Below are positions 7,532 through 13,525 of a stretch of 14,182 bases of DNA, piece after piece. A model generated the notes under the pieces. It saw only the letters and a list, made by a program, of their open reading frames with translations, was not told the origin of the DNA and did no database searches. Numbering within the stretch: position 1 is the first letter of the stretch; every line of letters starts with the position of its first letter. The position numbers and the translations under genes are program-made. This DNA is from JBGTKH01 sp041744735 (GTDB taxonomy: Bacteria; Planctomycetota; Planctomycetia; Pirellulales; Pirellulaceae). Location of the stretch: positions 1 to 14,182 of the forward strand of contig JBGTKH010000037.1 of NCBI GenBank assembly GCA_041744735.1, given 5' to 3'.

Positions 7532-8437
7532 ATGGTCACTCGCATTCACGGCACCATTCACGCAGAGGGACGACCATTGACGGACACTCGGCAATTGATC
7601 CGCGTCGGACACAGCCCGGACCCGGACGACGCGTTTATGTTTTACGCGCTGGCGAAAGACAAGATCGACACGGGCGGTTATCGTTTCGAGCACGAACTGG
7701 TGGACATCGAAACGCTCAACCGCCGCGCGTTTGCCGGCGAGTTGGAATTGACGGCGCTCAGCCTGCACGCTTACGCGCACCTGTCCGACAAGTACATGAT
7801 CTGTTCGTGCGGCGCCAGCATGGGAGACCAATACGGACCAATGGTCGTGGCCCGCCGCCCTCATTCGCTCGACGAACTGCGCACGCTGACTATTGCGGTG
7901 CCCGGCACGCTAACCACGGCATATCTGGCTCTGCGAATGTGCTTGAACACAGATTTCCAATACGTCGTGGTCCCATTCGATCAGATCATCGAGGTCACTG
8001 CCGCTGGCGAGTTTAACGGAAAGCGAATCGACGCCGGGCTGATCATTCACGAGGGGCAGCTCACTTATGCCGGCGAGAATCTGCAATTGCTCGTGGACCT
8101 CGGCAAGTGGTGGCACCAAGAGACGAATCTGCCGCTACCCTTGGGCGCTAACGGCATCCGCAAGGATCTGGGCGCCGAAACAATGGCCGAAGTAACCCGG
8201 CTGCTGAAAGAAAGCATTCAGTACGGCCTCGAACATCGCGGCGAAGCGTTGGATTACGCGCTGGGCTTCGGCCGCGGGCTGGATCGCGGCATGGCCGACA
8301 CATTCGTAGGCATGTACGTGAACGATTGGACGCTCGATTTCGGTCCCCGTGGCCGCGAAGCCGTCACGCAACTGCTGGCCCGCGGTCATCAAGCCGGCGT
8401 GATCCCCAAGCTGGTCGTGCCCGAGTTCGTCGGATAG
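7532..8437 (+). CDS. mqnD: 1,4-dihydroxy-6-naphthoate synthase-like protein (MqnD), futalosine menaquinone pathway
   Basis: The protein resembles MqnD, which in the futalosine route converts cyclic dehypoxanthinyl futalosine into 1,4-dihydroxy-6-naphthoate on the way to menaquinone. It has the periplasmic-binding-protein-like fold pattern: GHSPDPDDAFMFYAL near the N-terminus, ELTALSLHAY, GASMGDQYGPMVV, GTLTTAYLAL, DAGLIIHEGQLTY and LPLPLGANGI. It is soluble, with no signal peptide. The start is uncertain. ATG 7532 gives 301 residues; TTG 7577, behind AGAGGGA at 7564-7570, gives 286 and has the better ribosome site, and the conserved part begins only after it. A longer in-frame extension back to 7238 would overlap fliS and read through a palindrome, so I reject it. 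MqnA belongs to the same superfamily, but the SPDPDDAFMF motif favours MqnD. Confidence 0.85.
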   Translation: MVTRIHGTIHAEGRPLTDTRQLIRVGHSPDPDDAFMFYALAKDKIDTGGYRFEHELVDIETLNRRAFAGELELTALSLHAYAHLSDKYMICSCGASMGDQYGPMVVARRPHSLDELRTLTIAVPGTLTTAYLALRMCLNTDFQYVVVPFDQIIEVTAAGEFNGKRIDAGLIIHEGQLTYAGENLQLLVDLGKWWHQETNLPLPLGANGIRKDLGAETMAEVTRLLKESIQYGLEHRGEALDYALGFGRGLDRGMADTFVGMYVNDWTLDFGPRGREAVTQLLARGHQAGVIPKLVVPEFVG

Positions 8438-8446
8438 AATTCGCTC

Positions 8447-8701
8447 ATGCCCGACCCCATCCTGAAACCGCCCGAACCGCCGGAGAAGCCGCGCGGCTCG
8501 TGGCTCTCCATCACGCTGGCCGCGCTGCTTGGCGTGGCGGCCTTGATTGTGCTGTCCTTCTTAACGCTCGGGCAGTTGCTTCCTGTGGTGGTCATCGGCG
8601 GACTGATCTTCGCCGTCATTGGATTCCACTATTTCGTCTGGGGATGGTGGCTCGGCAAGCTGATTGAACAGGCCAGCGAGGATGAAGAGGACGAGCAGTA
8701 A
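8447..8701 (+). CDS. Small two-helix membrane protein of unknown function
   Basis: This 84-residue protein is not recognised as any named family. A proline-rich N-terminus (residues 1-17) is followed by two hydrophobic segments, about 19-42 and 44-70, separated by a short turn (LGQLLP). The acidic tail ends in EDEEDEQ. Both ends would lie on the same side of the membrane, probably the cytoplasm. It begins 9 nt after mqnD on the same strand, so co-transcription is likely, but nothing in the sequence links it to menaquinone synthesis. Its TAA stop is also the left flanking TAA of the repeat element that follows. Confidence 0.75.
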   Translation: MPDPILKPPEPPEKPRGSWLSITLAALLGVAALIVLSFLTLGQLLPVVVIGGLIFAVIGFHYFVWGWWLGKLIEQASEDEEDEQ

Positions 8702-8815
8702 GGCAAGTCCGGCTTATTAATTTACCCGTAGCCGAAGTCGCCAGACTTTGGAGGATCGGCCAAACTCTGGCGAGTTCGGCTACGCTGATTGGTACGTCCT
8801 TATCCGGGACTTGCC
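8702..8815. mobile_element. 114-bp MITE-like element carrying a REP pair
   Basis: The outer ends are inverted: GGCAAGTCCGG at the left and, read on minus, GGCAAGTCCCGG at the right. The element is flanked by TAA on both sides (8699-8701 and 8816-8818). Inside are two REP-like 24-nt units, 8728-8751 on plus and 8760-8783 on minus. Each is GTAG, an 8-bp stem (CCGAAGTC with GACTTTGG; CCGAACTC with GAGTTTGG) and the loop GCCA. They share the GTAG-C-(C/T)-G...TCGCCAGA core with the pair at 7364-7428. No protein is encoded, so movement would need a transposase from elsewhere. Confidence 0.7.
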
Positions 8816-8837
8816 TAAGCACGCTGCGAGCGATGAT

Positions 8838-9500
8838 TCAAAACGTGACCGGCACATTCGGTACCGGTGAAGCCGTGTCGACGGTGGCCTCGCGTTCGTC
8901 ATCGACACTTGGCACATCGATCGGCAGTCTGATCCCAGCGAGTTGGAGGAAGTTGGCCAGCAGTGGATAACCGGCTTCGGTCAAGATCGATTCCGGATGA
9001 AATTGCACGCCGACGACCGGTCGCTCGCGATGCTGCAGACCCATCACAACGCCGTCGAGCGTGCGGGCCGTGACTTCCAGGTACTGAGGCAGCGTGGCTT
9101 CATCGACAACCAGCGAATGATAGCGGCACACGACCAGCGGATGGGGCACGCCCGCAAAGACTCCGCGGCCATCGTGAAAGACTTCGCTCGTGCGGCCGTG
9201 CATCGGCTCGCGTGCGCGAACGATCTTGGCCCCAAACGCCGCCGCGATCGCTTGATGACCGAGACAGACACCCAGCAACGGAATCTCCGGCCAGAATCGC
9301 TGCACGAGTTCGACCGAACAACCGGCTTCGTTCGGCGAACATGGACCCGGCGAAAGTACGATGGCACGCGGCGACATCTCGCGCACATGCTTGGCAGTAG
9401 TCGCGTCGTTGCGCACGACCAGCGTCTGCTGGCCCAGCCGCTGAAAATACCGCGCCAGATTGTGCACGAAACTATCGTAGTTGTCGATGAGCAGAATCAC
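8838..9500 (-). CDS. pabA: Aminodeoxychorismate/anthranilate synthase glutamine amidotransferase subunit (PabA/TrpG)
   Basis: This class I glutamine amidotransferase supplies ammonia to its partner chorismate-using subunit. It has 220 residues, starting at a GTG; the conserved LLIDNYDSFVHNL begins almost at once, so the start is well fixed. The catalytic triad is visible: Cys79 in the nucleophile elbow LLGVCLGHQ, and His168 and Glu170 in QFHPES. SPGPCSPNEAG near 50-60 is also typical. The last 30 residues or so are a non-conserved tail. pabB lies upstream on the same strand with 118 nt between, so I call it PabA. It could also serve a TrpE encoded elsewhere, as some of these subunits do. Confidence 0.88.
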   Translation of the reverse strand: MILLIDNYDSFVHNLARYFQRLGQQTLVVRNDATTAKHVREMSPRAIVLSPGPCSPNEAGCSVELVQRFWPEIPLLGVCLGHQAIAAAFGAKIVRAREPMHGRTSEVFHDGRGVFAGVPHPLVVCRYHSLVVDEATLPQYLEVTARTLDGVVMGLQHRERPVVGVQFHPESILTEAGYPLLANFLQLAGIRLPIDVPSVDDEREATVDTASPVPNVPVTF

Positions 9501-9511
9501 GGGTGAATATT

Positions 9512-9535
9512 GTAGCTCGGGACCATTGTCCCGAG
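9512..9535 (+). repeat. Single REP-like hairpin before pabA
   Basis: GTAG is followed by a perfect 8-bp stem (CTCGGGAC with GTCCCGAG) and the loop CATT. It lies 12 nt upstream of the pabA start, within the pabB-pabA gap. Confidence 0.8.
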
Positions 9536-9594
9536 CGATTCGCGGTCGTTATTGTTTGGGGCAAGGGACGCAGCGTGTCGCGACTTGCGGGGTT

Positions 9595-9622
9595 GTAGCT
9601 CGGGTCAATTGTCCCGAGCTAC
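9595..9622. repeat. REP-like palindrome overlapping the pabB stop
   Basis: GTAG, CTCGGGTC, loop AATT and GTCCCGAG are followed by CTAC, so the unit reads GTAG inward from both strands. It matches the hairpin at 9512 except at the stem top, where one pair is lost. The minus-strand GTAG contains the TAG stop codon of pabB. Confidence 0.82.
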
Positions 9623-11070
9623 AGCAGGGAACGGATCAGGCCTTTCGCTTTGTGCCACGTCTCTTCGTATTCGCGGCGCGGGTCGGATTGGGCGACGATA
9701 CCGCCGCCGACGGGCATCTGCCACCAGCCACGTCCGGCGGTGATCGTCCTAATCAGGATACTGAGGTCCAGCGACCCGTCAAAGCCGAGGTAACCGAGCG
9801 ATCCGCAATACGCGCCGCGGGCCGTCGGTTCCAGCTCGGCAATGATCTCCATCGCGCGGACCTTCGGTGCGCCGGTAATCGACCCGCCGGGAAACGCCGC
9901 GCGAACCAAGTCCAGCGGCGTGTGCTGCTCGTCCAATTCGCCCACCACGGCCGACACCAAATGCTGCACGTATTGATAGATTTCGAGCCGGCAGAGCTGC
10001 GTAACGCGGACACTCTCCGGCCGGCAGACGCGCGACAGATCGTTACGCAGCAGGTCGACGATCATCACATTCTCAGCGCGGTCCTTTTCGCTTTGCCGCA
10101 AATCGTCGCCCGCAAACAGGTCGGCTTCGGGATGGGCCGTCCGCTGCCGAGTGCCCTTGATCGGCCGCGTCTCCACCTGCCGATCATGCACGCGCACGAA
10201 CCGTTCGGGAGACGCACTGAGGATCTGAAAATCGCCGAGATCGAAGTAACCCGCAAACGTCGCCGGATTGCGGTGTCGCAGCCGCAGATACAACGAAACA
10301 GCATCGTCACGCGCCGGATACAATAGCCGCTGCGCTATGTTTACCTGAAACACATCGCCGGCGTGGATGTACTCGACCGCACGCTGTACCGCTTGCTCGT
10401 AGAGCTCGGCAGAGAAGTTGCTCGTCAATCCGCTCGGTCCAGCGACCGGAAATTGCCGCGCCAGTTGGTCCGCGTGCAAATTGGGAACCGTGAGTGAACT
10501 GGCGGCCGTGAGACGTTCTCGCGGCCTGCTTGCGCCAATCCACTCGCGAAACTGCTCGAGCCGCTCAGCCGCCCGGCGCCGTCTCAGCGACGGTTCCGTT
10601 TCGGGCAAGCCCTGCGACACAATCCACGCGCGGCCGACCGCATGATCGAATGCCAGCACGACGTCGTACAGCGCCACCGCGAGCGCCGGCACGCCGAACT
10701 CGTCACACCGCGCGGCCGGCACTCGTTCCAAGCTGCGATTTAAGTCATAGCTGAACAGCCCCGCCGCCCCGCCTTGGAACGGCGGCAGTCCCCGCACGCT
10801 CGACGATGTCATCCCTTGCATCCGCTGGTACAACTGCGTCAGTCCATCGCTGCCGTCGGCGCGTAGCGAAAGAAAGTCGAACGCATCGGCCGTCAAATAC
10901 GAATACCGTCCAAGCACCGGATCACGCAGCGCACTGTCCAGAAACAAACAATGCGGCAAGCCGCACAGACGCAGCCAAATTTCCTCCGCGTCCGGCGCGG
11001 GGACCAACTCCTCGACCAACGGCGCGAATTCGGACTCGGGAGACACGACCTCAGAGATGTCAGTCCACAT
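9619..11070 (-). CDS. pabB: Aminodeoxychorismate synthase component I (PabB)
   Basis: PabB turns chorismate and ammonia (from PabA) into 4-amino-4-deoxychorismate, the precursor of 4-aminobenzoate. From ATG 11070 it has 483 residues. The chorismate-binding domain carries GDVFQVNIAQR (about 238-248), PIKGT (303-307), NDLSR, FPGGSITGAPK (393-403) and GGGIVAQSDPRREYEET (455-471). The lysine in PIKGT is the PabB-type residue; anthranilate synthase TrpE normally has PIAGT there. The N-terminal half is the usual domain, with GGAAGLFSYDLNRSLE. The ATG overlaps the stop of the upstream Uma2 remnant by 11 nt; an in-frame TTG at 11109 is less likely. Its stop codon lies inside a REP hairpin. Together with pabA it feeds folate and possibly tetrahydromethanopterin synthesis. 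Confidence 0.9.
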   Translation of the reverse strand: MWTDISEVVSPESEFAPLVEELVPAPDAEEIWLRLCGLPHCLFLDSALRDPVLGRYSYLTADAFDFLSLRADGSDGLTQLYQRMQGMTSSSVRGLPPFQGGAAGLFSYDLNRSLERVPAARCDEFGVPALAVALYDVVLAFDHAVGRAWIVSQGLPETEPSLRRRRAAERLEQFREWIGASRPRERLTAASSLTVPNLHADQLARQFPVAGPSGLTSNFSAELYEQAVQRAVEYIHAGDVFQVNIAQRLLYPARDDAVSLYLRLRHRNPATFAGYFDLGDFQILSASPERFVRVHDRQVETRPIKGTRQRTAHPEADLFAGDDLRQSEKDRAENVMIVDLLRNDLSRVCRPESVRVTQLCRLEIYQYVQHLVSAVVGELDEQHTPLDLVRAAFPGGSITGAPKVRAMEIIAELEPTARGAYCGSLGYLGFDGSLDLSILIRTITAGRGWWQMPVGGGIVAQSDPRREYEETWHKAKGLIRSLL

Positions 11071-11269
11071 CGTTGTCGTCCGATGCAGCGCGTGCCAGCG
11101 CATCCGCAACCGCCAGCAGCATTTTCAGAGGCAATTCGAATCCGGGGAGCAAGGGCGTCGTGTAAACGTCTTTCTCTCGAATGACGACGTCCACGAACTT
11201 CTTCCCTTTGCGTCTGACGACGGTCATCTGGTGGCGGAAACGATCGATAATCCAATACTCCTTCCGGCC
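11060..11269 (-). pseudogene. Uma2-family (DUF820) nuclease remnant, C-terminal part
   Basis: The frame encodes EYWIIDRFRHQMTVVRR and then VYTTPLLPGFELPLKMLL, the C-terminal third of Uma2-type PD-(D/E)XK proteins. These families are usually near 190 residues, and the part holding the catalytic acidic residues and lysine is absent here. Upstream, the frame runs without a stop into 21 residues of MazF origin, so a chimeric 90-residue frame (11060-11332) is readable. It ends 11 nt inside the start of pabB. A deletion joining two accessory genes is the simplest explanation. I do not expect a working nuclease. Confidence 0.7.
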
Positions 11270-11623
11270 GACTTCATCCGGCAGGTCACAGATTCGAGCA
11301 CACTTGCGAGCCCGCCAGTCCAGACTCTTCACTTGATGGTAGTGATACCGTTTGTAGGTTGGACGCCCTCGTCCGACCAGGAATCCGCGTGAAACATCGG
11401 ACGGACGAGGGCGTCCATCCTACGATTCCAGCAAATGGTATCAGTACCCACTTGATCCGCCAGCACCACGCCGGAACAATGCCAAACTAACTCTCTTGTT
11501 ATATCTCGCCGGGGACAACACCAAGGCTGGTCGACGTCCTCGCGGTTCGTGTCCTGTTTGTGGGTCGAGGGTGATCCAAACAATGTCTCCGCGCTGCGGC
11601 ACGTATGCGGTCTTGCGTTTCAC
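11270..11623 (-). pseudogene. mazF: mazF toxin pseudogene, with internal deletion and inserted element
   Basis: A GTG at 11623, behind AAGGAGG and overlapping the mazE stop by 4 nt, starts a normal MazF/PemK N-terminus: VKRKTAYVPQRGDIVWITLDP, then GRRPALVLSP. After RVSLAL (near 11480) the frame breaks. The next MazF-like text, SGVVLADQV, is in another frame, and about 25-30 residues that normally lie between are missing. The following conserved KSLDWRARK is separated from ADQV by a 111-bp inserted element. After DLPDEV the sequence becomes Uma2-like. MazF is an mRNA-cleaving toxin of a type II toxin-antitoxin pair; this copy is broken three ways and should be inactive. The piece from GTG to the first stop (to 11441) could still be translated as a short fragment. 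Confidence 0.85.
11338..11448. mobile_element. 111-bp MITE-like element inside mazF, with REP pair and 8-bp target duplication
   Basis: The element is flanked by exact 8-bp direct repeats, CACTTGAT at 11330-11337 and 11449-11456. Its ends are inverted: GGTAGTGATACCGTTTG at left and, on minus, GGTACTGATACCATTTG at right (15 of 17 match). Inside are two REP-like units, 11354-11378 on plus and 11399-11423 on minus. Each starts GTAG and has a loop CCCT between stems containing GGACG and CGTCC. The stem pair T-A in one arm is A-T in the other. Removal of the element plus one 8-bp copy restores ADQV directly followed by KSLDW, as in intact MazF proteins. No transposase is encoded. Confidence 0.88.
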
Positions 11624-11862
11624 CAGACCTCCTTGCCAACGGCAGATCCCGTGTGCCACTCGCCGTGCAGATTGTCGTCAGTAACATCTTGCAACAATTC
11701 ATCCAGACTAGGCGGTGTATCGCTGTCAACTTGTACGATTAGCTTGCCTTCGACGAGCGACAACTCGACAGGCAAGTTGTCGCGGAGGCCCGCTTCGATG
11801 GCAAACGATTTTGGAATGCGGAGCGCCAAGCTATTTCCCCACTTCTGTACACGCGTCTTCAT
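11620..11862 (-). CDS. mazE: MazE-type AbrB-fold antitoxin
   Basis: The 80-residue protein has the AbrB/MazE DNA-binding swapped-hairpin pattern at its N-terminus: MKTRVQKWGNSLALRIPKS, then AGLRDNLPVELSLVEGKLIV. The C-terminal segment LDELL...NLHGEWHTGSAVGKEVW is the part that binds MazF in this type of pair. I chose ATG 11862, with AGGGAGA a few bases upstream, over the TTG one codon earlier. It normally neutralises MazF and represses its own promoter. Its mazF overlaps by 4 nt but is destroyed, so this is now an orphan antitoxin; it could still act as a DNA-binding protein or counter related toxins elsewhere. Confidence 0.88.
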   Translation of the reverse strand: MKTRVQKWGNSLALRIPKSFAIEAGLRDNLPVELSLVEGKLIVQVDSDTPPSLDELLQDVTDDNLHGEWHTGSAVGKEVW

Positions 11863-11938
11863 CAAATTCTCCCTGTGTCTACAACGAAGATACGTCGGCG
11901 AAAGAATCTCGTCAACGGATGAGTTCGTGGCGACTTGC

Positions 11939-13348
11939 CTAACTTCCGCTAGTTCGACGCTTTGCGGCTCTCTTCGCTTGGTGACTCTGTTCTTCCTGCG
12001 TCAAGAATCCCCAGCGGAGGGCTTCGTCTTGGCGGTAGTGTTTGCCGAGTGTCAGGGCCGTGGTCGCTTTGGCCAATTCGTAGCCCAGATAGAAGGCGTG
12101 CGACGGATCGAGGTTTCTCGGTTCCGTGGCCAGTAGGAGATCGAGCAGATCGAAGGGATCGGTGTCTGCCAAGTGAAGGCCGGCGCTGATTAAGTGCAAT
12201 TGGCCGCCTTCGGCGAAGATGCGATAGTTGTGGTCCTTGATTTGTGCGGCCAGCAGATTCAGTTCATCGGCACCTTGCTCGTATAACTTCGGATCGCGCA
12301 GCATGAGCAGATTCGGTTCGAGATGCTTGGGAGGAATTTTGCTGCGCACCGCATAATGCATGAGCCGCCGAGCTAAGTCGCACTCTTTCACGCTCGTCCG
12401 CGCCCAGTTGATCACCTGCGTCGTCAGCACACTGCGGATGCCCAATTCTTGGCAAATGCCCAGCAGCACAACGTTCACGCCGGCCGAATCGACGTCGGTC
12501 AGTTCGGTCAAGTTACCGATGCCCATCAGCATTTCCGCATCGGGATAACGGCGGCGGACTTCCATGTAGCGGCCCAAGCTGGCGGTGAACCCGCAGCCGA
12601 TCGGCTCCAGCACGGGATCGATGCGCAGCCGCACACCGGCCGCGGCCAGCAGCTCGATGGTTTCATCCAGACCGCCGAGCGCCGCGAAATCGTCGGGAAT
12701 GACGACGACTTCGCAGCCCCAATCGCGCGCCGCGTCGCGATTGCTGGAATTGACTGACAGCACCAGTTCGGCCCCAGCGCAAACCGCCGGTTCGATTTCG
12801 GCCGGATTCAAACTGTCGATGGAAACTCGCAGCCCCGCGTCGCGGAGTGCCTTTACACAATCGGTCACTTTGGCCGCGGCCCACGGCTCACCCGGATCAC
12901 AGCCCACGTCGATCAGGTCCGCGCCGTCGCGGGTAAGACGTTTTGCTTCGGCCAGAATCTCTTCGAGCGTCAGCCGCGGCGCGTGGTTGATTTCGGCCAG
13001 GATCTCATTGTCGTACGTGCCGTAATCGTCGCGTCTCCGGTCTTGTTGCCCGAAGGACTCGGGCAATTGCCGCAGATCGCGCGGGCCGCGTTCGACGGGC
13101 ACACCCGCGCTTGCTTGAACCACTTCCAAATCTCCTTCGCAATAACCGGGCAGCAGCACGCGCGTAACACCTGCCGACTTCGTCAGATGCCGAGCAACCC
13201 ATTGCGGCGTCATTAAAGCCGCCACGGTAATCGGCAACACGTCGATCGTGTAATCGAAATCGGCGTCTCGCGCGAGTTGCTCGACCACGGACCGCAACGC
13301 ATGCTCGGCCAGCCGCCCAGTCACAAATTGGATGTGTTCGCGGTCCAT
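11939..13348 (-). CDS. Dihydropteroate-synthase-like protein (planctomycete/archaeal type, DUF6513-like N-terminus)
   Basis: The 469-residue protein has an N-terminal domain of about 115 residues beginning HIQFVTGRLAEHALRSVV, followed by a TIM-barrel pterin-binding domain with GADLIDVGCDPGEP (142-155), VSIDSLNP (175-182), VLSVN (196-200) and RIDPVLEPIGCGF (242-254). A C-terminal extension has HYAVRSKIPP and HAFYLGYELAKA. This pattern is that of dihydropteroate-synthase-related proteins found with methanopterin-linked C1 genes in archaea, methylotrophs and planctomycetes. I infer a role in pterin cofactor synthesis, not the ordinary folP reaction. The ATG at 13348 has no clear ribosome site, but the conserved N-terminus begins at once. 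The pab genes, on the same strand about 870 nt further on, could supply its arene substrate. Confidence 0.82.
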   Translation of the reverse strand: MDREHIQFVTGRLAEHALRSVVEQLARDADFDYTIDVLPITVAALMTPQWVARHLTKSAGVTRVLLPGYCEGDLEVVQASAGVPVERGPRDLRQLPESFGQQDRRRDDYGTYDNEILAEINHAPRLTLEEILAEAKRLTRDGADLIDVGCDPGEPWAAAKVTDCVKALRDAGLRVSIDSLNPAEIEPAVCAGAELVLSVNSSNRDAARDWGCEVVVIPDDFAALGGLDETIELLAAAGVRLRIDPVLEPIGCGFTASLGRYMEVRRRYPDAEMLMGIGNLTELTDVDSAGVNVVLLGICQELGIRSVLTTQVINWARTSVKECDLARRLMHYAVRSKIPPKHLEPNLLMLRDPKLYEQGADELNLLAAQIKDHNYRIFAEGGQLHLISAGLHLADTDPFDLLDLLLATEPRNLDPSHAFYLGYELAKATTALTLGKHYRQDEALRWGFLTQEEQSHQAKRAAKRRTSGS

Positions 13349-13364
13349 ATTAGTCGAGGAATGA

Positions 13365-13385
13365 AGGACGAAGGATGAAGGACGA
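13365..13385 (-). repeat. Short heptamer array, inverted orientation
   Basis: Three perfect 7-nt units, AGGACGA, AGGATGA and AGGACGA, lie just upstream of the dihydropteroate-synthase-like gene. They are the reverse complement of the units in the larger array at 13463-13525, so the two arrays could pair as a stem around a 77-nt loop. Confidence 0.8.
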
Positions 13386-13462
13386 AAACACAGAGATACG
13401 AACTATGGAGCGTGGTGGATGCGAACAGCGATACACACTTCATTTCCCTCAACACTCAACGC

Positions 13463-13525
13463 TCATCCTTCATCCTTCATCCTTCATCCTTCGTCCTTCA
13501 TCTTTCGTCCTTCGTCCTTCGTCCT
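13463..13525 (+). repeat. Heptanucleotide array of nine units
   Basis: Nine 7-nt units follow one another without interruption: four TCATCCT, one TCGTCCT, one TCATCTT and three TCGTCCT. The array overlaps the 3' end of the SDR gene, where, read on the minus strand, it encodes a 7-residue period (RRTKDEG-type) and supplies the TGA stop. Confidence 0.92.

Noticed and set aside
9481..10326. A 281-residue plus-strand open frame opposite pabA and pabB.
   Set aside because: It lies antisense to pabB, whose family motifs are clear, and its product shows no recognisable pattern; high GC gives such shadows.
13463..13525. CRISPR array at the heptamer repeats.
   Set aside because: Units are 7 nt and contiguous with no spacers, so this is a simple tandem repeat.
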